64,000 nucleotides of DNA from Takakia lepidozioides (taxonomy: Eukaryota > Streptophyta > Takakiopsida > Takakiales > Takakiaceae), in the NCBI GenBank assembly GCA_030704615.1, contig CM060734.1, positions 35,418,042 through 35,482,041 of the forward strand, in the 5' to 3' direction. Within the stretch, counting starts at the first letter, position 1, and each line of letters starts with the position of its first letter. Positions 21,741 to 33,433 of the stretch are shown piece after piece. The translations under genes and the position numbers were made by a program. Below the pieces are notes generated by a model that was given only the letters and a program-made list of their open reading frames with translations, was not told the DNA's origin and did no database searches.

Positions 21741-24242
21741 TCAACTGGTCCAAACCCAGCCCAAGAATTGATGCTGGACAGATAGCTCATATTCGGAAGG
21801 GAACAAGAGAGAATATTCACACTAGCAGATAGACTACCAAGTGGATGTCTAATCCTCACCAACAACTTCACTGTTCAACCAAAGAGACGAGAAGTTGCAC
21901 CCTGCCTAGATCCCTAGTCTATCCTTCTGATAAAGAAAGCAACATCAAAACAAAAATGAAAAGTCTCAGTCTACACCGAGATGTCAAATGTACCTAATTC
22001 CATCAACAAACAAGATTCAACAAGGTGAGCTTTGCTGGGATTACCTCAAGCTGAGACAAATCCGTAAAAGCATCACCAGAAGCCCTGCTAAAGTCCCTCG
22101 CCCTGGCAGCTGCTGCATTGGATAGTAGGGAGGGTGGTGAGTTAGAATCAATAGAGCGAATACTTCTGCGATCGTTGGGGGGAGGTGGCAGCGGGGAACG
22201 AATGCGATTCCCACCAGTGGGGGTGGCCAGGGGGGACTTGATGAGCCCAATGCCGTTGCCCACACTGCCAGTCCTTGTCGTGCTTGACAACATTCCTGTG
22301 CCTGATGCGGGTTTTGTCTTCACGTTGATATGAATTGTCTCCCCTTCCTGACATACAGCCCATTTGTGTCACTGGTGGAGCCGGGAAATGGTGGGTTCAC
22401 TGACAAGGAGGCAAGAGGGAGGGGTGCAGGAAGGATTTGAAGAAGGTAAAGGAGAGCCTATCACAATGCTTCAGGCTTGTTCCACTAGTGAGCTCATTGT
22501 CATGTGTACCAATATGTAGCCTTATAAAGAAACATATGGTCTGCTTGCCGAAGATTAGAGAAGGAGCTGAGACATTGACTTCAATTCTTCTTGTAGTATT
22601 TGAAGCTGATTGTTTCCTTCACCAAAAATTCTTCTTTCCAGCAATAAGCAAGCTTCCAACTAAAACTCAGATTGGAGACAAAATTTGATCCTAAGAATAA
22701 GGTTCAACCTTTTCCACTAGCTCACAATTTTCACTCCTGTGTTGCACCCAATTAGGGCTAGGCCTTCAGGCACTTCAAAATAGAGTGAACTCCAATAAAA
22801 AGGGTGCTAAGATCTTTCACCGGGCCAGCTTGTGAGAACACATCCAAGAAAGAAATGAAAAGGTACTACATAACATCCTCGGAAAGCTATAAGACAACAG
22901 AAAGAAATGAAATGAAATGAAATGAAATGGTGCTTTATAACATCCGCGGAAAGCTCATAGAGCTTATGGGACAAAATGGAAGAAAACATGAGAGAGGAAA
23001 CAAAAGAAAGAAAGAAGAAAAAGGGAGAGGGGTCCTCCACAAGCAGCCCCATAGCAACTATTGCTCAAGGGATTGTCTAAGAGTCAATGCCTCATGCAGG
23101 TAAGCTCCCAAGCATTTCTGATCGAAGACCTCCGTCAGAGATTGGGTTTCATGGAATAGACAATCGAATCTCCCACAGATCTCATAGTAGAAAGGGCAGT
23201 GAAAGAAGAAATGTTCTTCACTTTTGAAAGAAAGAAAGGAAGTAACACAAAGACTATGTCCATAGGAGGCCAAGAGGGCCCACATGCAAACTTAGCCTGG
23301 TACACCAAGATGTCGTCGATGTACATGATCACAAAGTCATCCAACCACTCCTGGAAAAGGCTGTTCATGTGAAGCTAGAAAAGCAAAAAGGAAGAGCAGA
23401 AGAAATGTTTCAATCATCTGTAAAAGGTTGATGGCTGAATCAAACCAATGCTCTATCTCTTGCTGAACCCAAGGGTCCTTCAAAGTCCTAATGTCAGGCC
23501 TTCCTTAACTCACCATACTTACATCAACAAGTGTCAAACAGAAGAGATGTCTCAGCAACTGTATTGGAATGTAGATCACTCTGTGCAGTAAAAGCAAATT
23601 ATTTCCAACACAATTTACAAAGGAGGGAGGGATAGAAGCAATATGACAGAGAGGCAGGTCAGGGTTACTGAGGGACAAGCTTTTTGCGAGGAAGAGAGGG
23701 GCTGGGGTTTGGTGCAGCAACGAAACACAAGCTCAAATGTAAGAAGTGTTGAGTTTTTTTATTACCTTCAATCGCAAATCCAAGGACTGGTGCGATATAC
23801 TGTGGTCATCATCACCGCCATCTTCTCTCTCTACCTTCCTTTTCACATACTTTTCGTGATCCGACAACGCAACATTGAAATCGAAGGCCTCGTTTCTTTC
23901 TGTGAATCCAAGGCCAATGAAGGCATGCTTCCCTCTCCCATCATCAATTCTGAGAACAAAATAACGAGACGAGTCCGTTGCACTCTCCACTGTGGTGTCT
24001 CTCTGTCCAGGAAGGACGGGACAAGCTGCGAATAGGTCCCCTGTGTTGGGATCCTCCAATCGCACTTCACATTTCTCTTTCAGAGATATCACCTTCAGCC
24101 TTCCCGTCCATATTTTGTCGGACTGCAGCCATTCTGCACACTTCCAGCCACCGCTGGAGCTTCTGGGAGGGATCTTGTACACCGACACTTCCCTGACAAT
24201 CAGCAGAGTGTGCTCTAATGACTCCTCGTCATCAAATGACAT
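21741..24242 (-). CDS. NECAP-type adaptin-ear-binding coat protein
   Basis: NECAP proteins bind the AP-2 ear and clathrin and act in clathrin-mediated endocytosis. Exon 1 (24242-23766, 159 codons) carries nearly all of the PH-like ear-binding domain: VSVYKIPPRSSSGGWK, WTGRLKVI, VRLEDPNTGDLFA, VESATDSSRYFVLRI, AFIGLGF and EAFDFNVALSDHEKYVKR. Its donor is GATTGAAG|GTAAT. Exon 2 (22347-22045) reads EGETIHINVKTKPASGTGM, then Gly/Ser/Pro-rich sequence with RSPLPPPPND and FTDLSQLE, matching plant NECAP tails. The last exon is uncertain: acceptor CAG at 21776-21774 gives a 10-residue end containing LGWVW and a stop at 21743-21741, comparable to the short Trp-containing NECAP C-termini. Intron 1 (~1.4 kb) contains transposon debris. 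It lies in the same orientation as UPP. Confidence 0.92.
23058..23368 (-). pseudogene. Chimeric transposon debris in NECAP intron 1
   Basis: One minus-strand frame (from 23368) begins with FVIMYIDDILVYQAKF, an LTR-retrotransposon reverse transcriptase palm with YIDD. An overlapping frame (23285-23058) has EEHFFFHCPFYYEICGRF, the Cys/His pattern of the zinc-binding domain that follows LINE reverse transcriptases. The two come from different element classes joined within ~100 bp. Both are short and decayed. Confidence 0.65.
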
Positions 24243-27200
24243 TCTGCCCCAAGTCTTTGGTAACGGGATTATTTGAGAGAAAGAAAGGACCAGGCAAGAG
24301 ACGTCAGGCGGTACTTTGGATCAATAATGTACGGGCAAGGAAGCCTCCAAAGTGGAAAGCTGCAGATTCGCAAAGTTGCTTGTTGATATCAGAATGCTGA
24401 GCATGATAGATATGGCAGGACCTACTACAGTCGGCCAGAAAGGCATGGAAGATAATTGATGAGATTTGCGATATAAACAGAACAGGTTGAAGGAGATAGC
24501 AACGAAAAATCAGCAGATGTAAGGCGGCTTTTGTTGAAGATCTCAGCAGAAATTATCATACGCACCTTACAAAGAGTTATGGGGGCAGCTGTGGTGGAAT
24601 TACAGTGCTTTCGAAGACAAAGACGCCAATGCAGCAAGAGGATTTGGACAAACTGGATGTCCGTGATCAGCTGCTCTCTCTCTCACACCCCAGGCAACGC
24701 ACAATGTTCAGATGGTTAGCAAGTCTACAACACAGAGAAAGTAAGGACGCTTGTAAGATCGATATGCCATCTTTGGATGAAACATTGCACAGTTGACCCA
24801 TCCTCACATCATTCTTGCCATCGTCCTCACTTTCTACACAATGCTGTGATACCCGTGCCCAACAGCAGTTCAGAAATCATGCAGGCCTGTACTACCGATC
24901 TGATCCGCTGTTGCCGACTGAAATGTTCAACACATTTTTTACCTTCAAATTTCTCTGCAAATTACAGTTTTGATGCTTCAAAATACTAGGTTGTTGTCGT
25001 CGATAAATAGAATACCAGGCCAGTTGTTGGACTCCTGTGACACATCAGCACATCTTTGAGATTATGAAGATGACGATGGTACCTCGTAAGAATCCACGCG
25101 ATCGATTATGGACTATGGACATTCAGGAATTGGCATTTCGATGTTTCTTGAAACTGATGGGCCAACTCAACTCTCATCATCAGATACGTCTCTTCATGAA
25201 GCATCTGCCGCTTTTTCAAGGACTGAACACCTCAACTGCAAGTACTAATCACATTTGCCCTTTGTTCCAAGTGTGATAGGCAAGTCATGCGTAATCAGCT
25301 TATCCAGAAGCCATTTAGGAGTACACGTCAAAGGGCTCGTCCAATGCTGGATGTCATCACTGAAAAACAGTAGAATTGCAGCTTTGTCCTCATGCGCCCT
25401 TTGCAAGATGACACACATCCCAAAATCAATCGCTTGTGACAAACCTAATGGGATGCAATGACAATTTCAGATCTTTTCAGAACTGGTAACAAACTCAAAC
25501 GCCATGGCCTCTGATGTAATCTCTTATCAGTGTTGCAGTGAATCTCAACGACCAGCATTGACATAAATTCTAATCGAATTGAGACATTAATAACTCTGGA
25601 ACGTCTCGTTGCAAATGCCACTGTAACTCAAACCGCCTTCAGGAAGAGCACACAGGCAACAATTTTCAGCCACGCAAGGGATGGATAAGGGCACAGAGAT
25701 GTACTCACTGTCAGTAAGAATGAACTTCCCCTTTGGAAGAGAAAAATTGCAATCCAGCCATGCAGCTATGTACCATTTTGGGGAGCAACAGAACCATAAA
25801 ACCTCCCTCGAACTTCTGGAGTAAATCCATGGAGCACCAGCACCGGCTACTTGTCCAGACTTGCTGATTGAGCATCAAACACTGCCAAACTGTGTCTAGT
25901 TAAATCTGCATAAATCCATGGATCTTGAAGAATGCAGCTTTTGAAGAATGCATTAACATTCAAAGTGATGAGTAAGTACAGGAGGAGGAAAAGGCAGTTA
26001 TTTGAAAAGGTTGGTTGATTCAGACTTCTGAAGTGCTCTTTAGTCCCCAAATGTTGCTAAATTTCTATACCTTCTCATGTTTTACAGTTCATACTGCAAA
26101 CGAGGTGAATAACTTAGAGCAACCATTTGAAGTCCACACAGACTTTCTTTGGAACTCAGCTCTAAGGTTATAGAATTGTGATGCAGGCGCATGTTTTGCT
26201 GAGAAAGCTGAAAAGTACCTGAATCTTGCAAAAGATGTGAACAAACTTTTGTGCTGGAATTTGTGTATAAATAAACTTCTGGCCAATCTGTGCCACAAAA
26301 GAGGGGAGACTTCTGCACCCTGTTTGTCTCACTTGGCTCTTAACTTCTGTGGATGGCATTCCCTTTATATCTTTGTTGACATGCACCAACAAAGAACTAC
26401 ACAAGGTGAGCTCAAACACTGTCAGAATATGAGCAAAAGTAGGTAGGTGAAACGAGATATTGAACCCTGCTGGTTGTTATCTAACAGATTAAGATCTCAG
26501 CATTGCACAGCTGGAAGTGGGGCTAAGGGCGGGAATCGTAACTTGTTATGATATGCACATGCCAACTCCTAAGAAGCTTTCTGGAGAGATTTATCATTTT
26601 TTTGAGGGAAGGGTATGTCTACACCTCACTTTCACTCTGTCACTCCTACTGTGTTGCCAACTCCTCAAGCATAACCATTTGTGGGAACAATCAAAGATGG
26701 AAGGTGGAAGGGCTGATGAATAACCTGTTGGCTGGGGGGACCCTTATGAATGCTCAATCCTCTGGAGCTGGTCATGAATGTTTCACAAAATAGGAGAGTT
26801 AGTGTGTAAGTTTATGTGTGCCACGGTGGCAGCCTAGTAGCTGACAGAGAGAGACGACTCGGACTGAAGTCTGTGTGAAGAGAGGGGGGGGGGAGGTGTG
26901 CCCTATTAGTAGCTGGCAATACATTCTTTCAGAGGGATTTTGCTGACTGCTTTCACTGCGGCGGGGGTAGAAAGTGCATACAACATTTTTAGGCCCAAGA
27001 CAATTGAGTCACTGATGTACTTGTGGCACAAGACTGGCAATAGCAAGTACGGGATTGGGGTTGGTATATTTTCCAGGCATTCGAGGCACTAGAAGAATGC
27101 ATTAATATTAATTGAAGAATGCAGATGTTGAATGGGGCAGACCTTTATTGCAAGACCCAAAAATTGCTGGTGCAGGATCCACAAACCATAAAACATGGGT

Positions 27201-27626
27201 TACCTGTAAATGATGCTGAGAATGCCAAGAACATACCCTAGGAGAAGCACTGCATTAAAGAAGAAAAGGGGGCAAATGCTGCACCACTTTTTCTTTCCTC
27301 CTTCCTTTTTTTCTCCATCCATAGTAAGGTAGCATTTCATTTCTGTCCCAAGTTCAGAGTTTATAAACGTTTGTACTGTTCAAATCAACCCAATCTGGCA
27401 ATTCCTTGTTTGGTCCAAGCAAGAACGCCTAATAAGCCCTACCCACAGAAATCAGACCCCCATCATGAATTACCAGGAAAAGTGCCAGTTGGTTGAATGA
27501 CAATGAGGTTGATTGAGGATCCCTTCCTTCAAGCTTCACTGAGAGACCTAAAATTGATGATGAACAAAATGAAAGTTAAGGTGCCCGGACAACAAAAAAT
27601 GGAAGAAGCAATCAAAAGAGAGAATA
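24243..27626. other. 3.4-kb spacer, no recognised gene
   Basis: The part just above 24242 should hold the NECAP promoter. Several 60-80-residue frames occur on both strands (for example 25037-25276 plus, 25245-25442 minus, 26168-26419 minus), but none shows a known domain or a convincing exon chain. A 9-G run lies near 26884. An intron-rich gene of an unknown family cannot be excluded. Confidence 0.35.
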
Positions 27627-28910
27627 TTATTTGATAGTTCCATTGACAATTGTAGATGTGCATGGTCCTGCAGAAGTTAAGAAAGGTTTGCCTTGATAGT
27701 TGGCCACCCCGCAGCTGTCTGTGCCAAGGTCTAGCTGAATCTTCTCAAATTGCTTTTTCTTGGGATTCAAAACCTCCTCAGGTGTTCCCTCATGTCCAAG
27801 AACAGTGGCCCTTTCCCCAATCAGAGCTCCCTCAGGGGGCGCAACCGGCGCACATTGGCTATGATCGCTATTTGACGCACATAGGACAAGGCCAGAAGAA
27901 ATTACATCACGAACCTTTCCGGCCTTCACATTTTTTAGTACCAGCACCCGCCGGTTCAGCATCTGCTCCTCAGTCAAAAACTTGGCAAGCCCGCTCACTA
28001 CCTGCCTGACATTCTCTTCTCCAATGTCGATCTCCTCCACGTACAATGCATCTGCACCAGGATGCTTCCAGACCTTCTTTATGATCCCAACACGTATATC
28101 CAATACACTGATACTAGTATCGCTTTCCTTCTTCTGTGCGGGAGGCTTCTCTTTCTTGGCCTTCTTACCATCTTGTGTTACCTCATCAGGCTTTACAGGA
28201 CCTCCAACTTTGTCGATGCCCTTCCCTTCCGCCTTAATAGGGATTTCCTTCTTGTTGCTGCTGGCTGATGGTTGAGAATCACTCTCCTCTTGCAACTTGG
28301 AAGCTGAAGAAGCCTTCGCCGTCGGTGCCGCAGTTGGTGTCTGTTTGGTTGTCGAACTTGAGGGCGAGTATCCTGGGGGATTGAACTTAGCCTTCGTGAC
28401 AGGAATATGTTCAAATACCTGCGCTGCCTCTTCCTTATTCTGGATAAAATCTATCCACCGTAACAAATTGGGTAACTTCTCCTGCTCTTCACTAGACTGC
28501 TGGGCCACAAGGTCATGGATTGCAGCGAACAAAGACAGATCCGCCACGGTGATGTCGGTCCCTTTTCCAGCAAGAACCGATCGACCCGAGAAATGCACAT
28601 TGAGAAGCTGAAGTCTTGCATCTGCCAAAACTTTTTCACTACTAATTGCGCTGGAAAACGAAAGCCATTGTGACACTTCTGCGTGTGCCTCTGGAGACTC
28701 TCCAAGAAATTGACGTGAGGCAGTGGGACCTGCAGCCTCCACTAGGACCCTGCACACGAACCCTAACCCGCTTCCCTCTCCTATGAACTCGCTATGTACA
28801 GCCTTCTGAGCAGCTTCTGCAGAAGCAAAGCGAGCACAGAAGGAAGTGATGAATTTATGAAGTCTCTGATGCTTTTCTGGAACCCCCGACGCCATGATCG
28901 ATGGATCCAT
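27627..28910 (-). CDS. AIMP1/Arc1p-like tRNA-binding aminoacylation cofactor, intronless
   Basis: Cofactor that delivers tRNA to cytosolic aminoacyl-tRNA synthetases (Arc1p with MetRS/GluRS in yeast, AIMP1 in the animal multisynthetase complex). From the Met at 28910 the protein has 427 residues. Residues ~1-170 resemble a GST C-terminal-like domain (GKGTDITVADLSLFAAIHDL, LPNLLRWIDFIQ). A Lys/Ser/Pro-rich linker follows to ~260. Residues ~267-427 form the EMAPII/tRNA-binding OB fold: LDIRVGIIKKVWKHPGADAL, YVEEIDIGE, RQVVSGLAKFL, VLVLKNVKAGKVRDVISSGL. An in-frame Met at 28967 would add 19 residues; 28910 and 28895 are better starts because family similarity begins at VPEKHQRLHKF. The reading frame is one exon, unlike UPP, NECAP, DNAAF11 and SWC2 around it. 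It is divergent to DNAAF11. Confidence 0.93.
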   Translation of the reverse strand: MDPSIMASGVPEKHQRLHKFITSFCARFASAEAAQKAVHSEFIGEGSGLGFVCRVLVEAAGPTASRQFLGESPEAHAEVSQWLSFSSAISSEKVLADARLQLLNVHFSGRSVLAGKGTDITVADLSLFAAIHDLVAQQSSEEQEKLPNLLRWIDFIQNKEEAAQVFEHIPVTKAKFNPPGYSPSSSTTKQTPTAAPTAKASSASKLQEESDSQPSASSNKKEIPIKAEGKGIDKVGGPVKPDEVTQDGKKAKKEKPPAQKKESDTSISVLDIRVGIIKKVWKHPGADALYVEEIDIGEENVRQVVSGLAKFLTEEQMLNRRVLVLKNVKAGKVRDVISSGLVLCASNSDHSQCAPVAPPEGALIGERATVLGHEGTPEEVLNPKKKQFEKIQLDLGTDSCGVANYQGKPFLTSAGPCTSTIVNGTIK

Positions 28911-29370
28911 CGGGGCCTCGCACCTCCCTTGAACCAAACGAGACAGAGGACAGGAAACAACCAACAACAGCCTCCCAGCACTAGGGTTTTAGGCAGTTAA
29001 ACAGGTATACCAATGGATCTTTGAACTGACCGACGGACGAACCTGGCCTACCCATGGATGATTTGAGCTACCGAGGAATTGCTTGTATGGTGGCTTATTC
29101 ACCCCTTTTTCATGAAAGGAGGGGCCCAGCAAGTGACCCACATGGATGTTTTGAGATCAGTGAACTATGTAGTCTCCATCTCAATGAACGTGTAATGTGC
29201 TTGTAGTAATCCTTAGGAGTACTAGGATTTCGAGCCTCATACTTGTAACGAAAGTTGGTGGTTTGAGTGAGTTATATAACCACTTGGGCTCTTCCTCTGC
29301 AGCTAGCTCTTTCCATGCATCATACTGGGCAAGGGGAGCAAGGATGGAAGTAGCAAATTAGAGTGCAGGC
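28911..29370. promoter_or_regulatory. Divergent spacer, candidate bidirectional promoter
   Basis: About 460 bp separate the start codons of AIMP1-like (minus) and DNAAF11 (plus), so both 5' UTRs and promoters must share it. GAGTTATATAACCACTTGG near 29270 is a plausible TATA-like element for the plus side, ~100 bp before the ATG. No initiator could be fixed. Confidence 0.5.
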
Positions 29371-32300
29371 ATGGGTTGTATTACCCAGGATATGATCAGG
29401 CGACGAGCAGAGCACAATGAAGGCATTCTCTACACTTTGGAGGCATGCACTTTCCCTTATCCTTCCGGCATTGTGATCCTCGACCTTGTTGTCCGTAATG
29501 AGGGCCATGTAAGTAGTTATACATGTGTTCAGTGTTGGTCTGTTGGAAGGGGGGAGTCTTGTTTAAAGTGGATATGGCAGTAACAAGGGAGAGGAAAGAG
29601 TACAGGAGTTGGTGTTGCAGGAGGAAGGCATAGAGAAAATTGACGTCTTGGGTTACCTGTGTCACAACCTGCGCATTCTCTACATGCCCAACAACCTGAT
29701 CTCTCGCCTCGGTATGCACTTCACCGCCTTGCCTCAATGGCATGTTTTGAGTCCAAATTTCTTTTGAACCAAGGGACTCCTTCTATCGAACGTCAAAATT
29801 CTGGATCACTACTGATGTAATCGAAGTTAAATATTGCTATAAATTTATACGCTGATTGTCTTGTGTGATCGAAACAGAGAATATGCACCGACTCAAAGAG
29901 CTGCAGTACCTCAATCTGGCGATGAACAATATTGTGCAGGTACAGCCCTTCCATTCCGAGCAATTTGAAACTCACTTTAGAAGGGTTAGCTTATTCCGAG
30001 CATTAACGAAGTGTTGATCACAGGTGGAAGGGCTAGAGCATTGTGAGGCTCTGGAGAAGCTTGACCTGACGCTCAACTTCGTAGACCAACAGCATCTGCC
30101 CTCTGTCACAAGCCTCGCGGCCAATCTGCATCTTCGGGAACTGTATGAGCAAGCAACCTCCCGTGTCTCTAGAAAATGCAGGAAAATTTGGCAGATAGGC
30201 TGGAGGAGGAAACAGTGGAGATGCAATATGTTTAGGATTTGACACAACTTCAATCATTTCCATGAAGGCCTCTTCAGGATGGCTTGCTCAAGGAACAATA
30301 GGAAAGGGATGGTTGTAGAGGTGAGTAGAAAGCACAGCAAAACCTGAAAATTTGAAATTTGAAATTGTTAGGATTGGGGAATGAAAGACTAATAACATGG
30401 GGTTCTTCATGGGTGGGGAAAGGTTTTTAACAGGTAATCCATGCTCTGACTGGAGTGGATACCGCAAATTTGTGATAGTGAAGCTTCCATTATTGAAGGT
30501 AGGCAAGAAATGGTTGTTGCATTCATACTCATTGCAGCTGTTGTATTGGAAGTGCTTCAAGAAGAAAAAGGGTGCAAAAACTGAAAATGGGCAGTATTGT
30601 GTGGCTTACAGCGCTTGGATGCCTGGGACATCAAGCCCTCTGAGAGGATTTCATCCCTACAGGTATTCTCAGTGCTACTTGTGCCTACCTGCAGAACTAT
30701 CTCAAGAGAAGGTCGCTGCCCTCTTGTTAGACATTACTAGCAATTGAGAAATTGTGGAGCTACGTTTGAGACTTTCTCTTAAATACTCTGCATAGTACTT
30801 CTTGTACTTCACTAAGTAGAAAAGGACTGCCCCATGTTCAAAACTACCTTTCCATGCACAATTGGCATTCAACTTGCAAAGCAGTGGAGTTCTACTGGTA
30901 GTGAATTTGGTGGTCACTTCGAACAAAGAAGTATTTGTATAAAAACCCTGACCATCTCTCACAACAGATGTCATGAGTGGGAAAGCCTGCAGGAGATCCA
31001 TGAGCTTCAAGATGAGCTTCAGCAAGGAGAGCGTGTTGAGCCTTCTCCTTCTAACCAAGAGCAACATCCAGTGTAGGTATTCCTTGACATTTGTTCGCAC
31101 ATCTTGTAGTATTAATTCTACCCATCACTTATTGTAATGCAATGTACACCATGCTTTTATCCCACCCCTTATTATCTTACAAAGAGAATCAAGCAGGTGC
31201 ACGAATGAAAAAGGAGATCTTTTGCGAGAATATTCGCCTGCTACTAGACTTGCTGAGCACAATGAGCTTCAAGAGCTGCGAGAACAGGACAAGAAAAAGA
31301 CTGTAAACCACTCCTTACAACTCCTCATAGCCTTATTTCTATGCTTTCAACCGTATATCAAACTCCCTCCTCTTCATTTGTGCCCTCTTTATATGTGCTC
31401 TTCTTGGCACGTATCATGTTCCCCACTCCTCCACTAACATGATGGGACAATCTGTGAGCAGCCAGATAAAGATCGTATACACTCCAAGCGACGCAAAGGC
31501 TTTGATCCATTGCCCACAGAAGGTCGCGTCTACCAAAAGAATGAGGGCGGGTACGCAAACTCTTCCTCCAGGCTCATTTTTTAAAGGCAGTAGGAACTAT
31601 CATCTTCTTCAGTACTGGCCTGTGCAGTAGGTGTTTGCTAAGGTGTAACAGAACATCTACTCATCAATGTTTGTTAGGAAAGAGATGGAAGTCTGGTTTT
31701 GGTTCTTGGGTTTCAAGCCAGATGCGGTGAAACAGATGGGAGTTCAAGCTGACTGAGAGTGAGTGTGGAGGCAAGCTCATACTGGATGTGGCAGTGGGTC
31801 GTTACCTTGACACATCACTCCTTGACATCGACGTGCAGCCTTGCTGGGTCCGTCTTCTAGTCAAAGGGAAGCTTCTACAATTGCGGCTGCCCGCTGAAGT
31901 AAGTCTGTCTCTTTGTCCACAGATGTGACAAGCAGACTCTAGTCTGTATACTCTCTTCATCTCTCCACATACACATCTGGAGTGTGAAGCTTCAGCCCTT
32001 TATAGAGCTTCACTCAGCTGCAAATGGCCAAGCATTATCTGTTGGGTGTACTGTAGGTGTAGGTGAAGACACCACATACATAGGAAGTGCAAAATTTCAA
32101 ACTCCATGGGGTCCATTGTGGGTGATTGTAGGTGAAGACGGACTCAAGCATTGCAGAGCGCTCAACAACTAGTGGTCATCTGCTTGTGACAATGCCCCTA
32201 GCTACTGCCAGTGTGCATGCCCCTCCCCAGCTCTCTCCAATCTCGACCAAGTCAAAACAGAAGACCAAAGAAAAGACTGAAGAAGCCAAGCATGCAGTGG

Positions 32301-32413
32301 TAGACATTCACAACATAGTAAAAGATGTCTCATGCCCCAACAATACAACTTCTCCAGCACCTTTGGACTTGACCTCAGATTTTGGTGATGACGGCGTACC
32401 CCCCTTGGAGTAG
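29371..32413 (+). CDS. DNAAF11: Axonemal dynein assembly factor (LRRC6/tilB)
   Basis: DNAAF11 acts in the cytoplasm with chaperones to preassemble dynein arms for motile cilia. Exons: 29371-29442 (MGCITQDMIRRRAEHNEG), 29606-29711 (GIEKIDVLGYLCHNLRILY), 29878-29939 (RLKELQYLNLAMNNIVQ), 30024-30142 (GLEHCEALEKLDLTLNFVD), 30423-30498 (FLTGNPCSDWSGYRKFVIVK), 30612-30662 (IKPSERISSLQ), ~30993-31070, ~31196-31302 (YSPATRLAEHNELQELREQD), 31462-31550, 31736-31898 (LILDVAVGRYLDTSLLDIDV) and 32132-32413 (SGHLLVTMPL, then a Lys/Pro-rich tail). N-terminal LRRs, a coiled-coil middle and a C-terminal CS/p23-like domain follow the family order. Exon 1 ends either at a GC donor (29442) or at GTAAGT (29508, inserting 22 residues); both are phase 0. 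The exon 7-8 junction is unresolved. Confidence 0.94.
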
Positions 32414-33433
32414 CAGCACGTAGTAAAATCTTGTAGTGCACTCGATGCATGGCCAAACATCAGCTGGAGACAAATGTTCACTATACAGATTTTTGGACAA
32501 TATGAAGGTGAAGGTTCATTGAAAAATGCAGTTGGGTAAAAGTTGTATTTCTTTTTTCAATGCATGGTTCCAAAAGTTTTTAATGACACATACTTATCTC
32601 ACCGTTTGTATTGAGGCATTACCTGTGCTACTCTTACTTAGCAAAGCAGAAGCTGGAACACCTCAACGTACAACTTACATCTCAGCCAGTCTGTTGTGCC
32701 ACTAGCATACATCGGACATGGAATGAAGAGCCAGACAGTTGTGAAAACAGAACGAAAGCAGAAGCCTTTTTTACTACTGGTTAGCCCAATGGGTCAATGT
32801 CCAATGGTCAAAAATATTTGAAGTATCTTGATGTTGAAAGGGGAACCATTGACCTCCCTAACTGCCTGGCTGTGATTAGAAACTCAGTCTGTAGTCCAGC
32901 CTTGAACCAGAAAGGTCTATACTGGTCTATCCTGAAAATCTTACCTATAGAATGTCCCTGCATTGTAGTCTACAGCTACATTTCATGCTCTCCTGCAGCA
33001 GGTGAAGTTGGAGTATCCCCAGTATGTTACATAAGGCCTCTCTTTCGCTGCATCGCCTAGTCCCAAGTCGAAGGAAAACGAATGCTTCAAAACTACGTCT
33101 ACTACAACTACTGCAGATGGATAGATGTTTTCCATTTCCACCTTCACGATCTCACAAACGATCTCAGGGCCAAGCCATTCCTTGAGAACCACCAGTGCCT
33201 GCATTTCTGACAGACCAAGAATCACTATACAGGAAACACCACAGCCCACTTCAGGTGATATTGACGGAAACAACCCCCGTGACAATCCACCACATTGGCC
33301 CAACCGACAACATTGGAAAGGTTTATTGTCTGAAACCAGCATCTTGAAACCAGAGCACCCCAAGCTTACGTCGACGCGGAAAACTTTTTGCCAGAAAATC
33401 TCGTCCGTGTGTCGATCAACCGGTCTTTCCAAG
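32414..33433. other. Convergent 3' spacer
   Basis: The spacer between the stops of DNAAF11 (plus) and the plant-specific gene (minus) should contain both 3' UTRs. A 153-residue minus-strand frame (33444-32983) overlaps the C-terminal end of the latter in another frame. It has no recognised domain and is most likely 3' UTR, though a small exon cannot be ruled out. Confidence 0.45.

Noticed and set aside
30702-31100. 132-residue minus-strand open frame
   Set aside because: Covers a DNAAF11 intron and exon 7 antisense; no domain.
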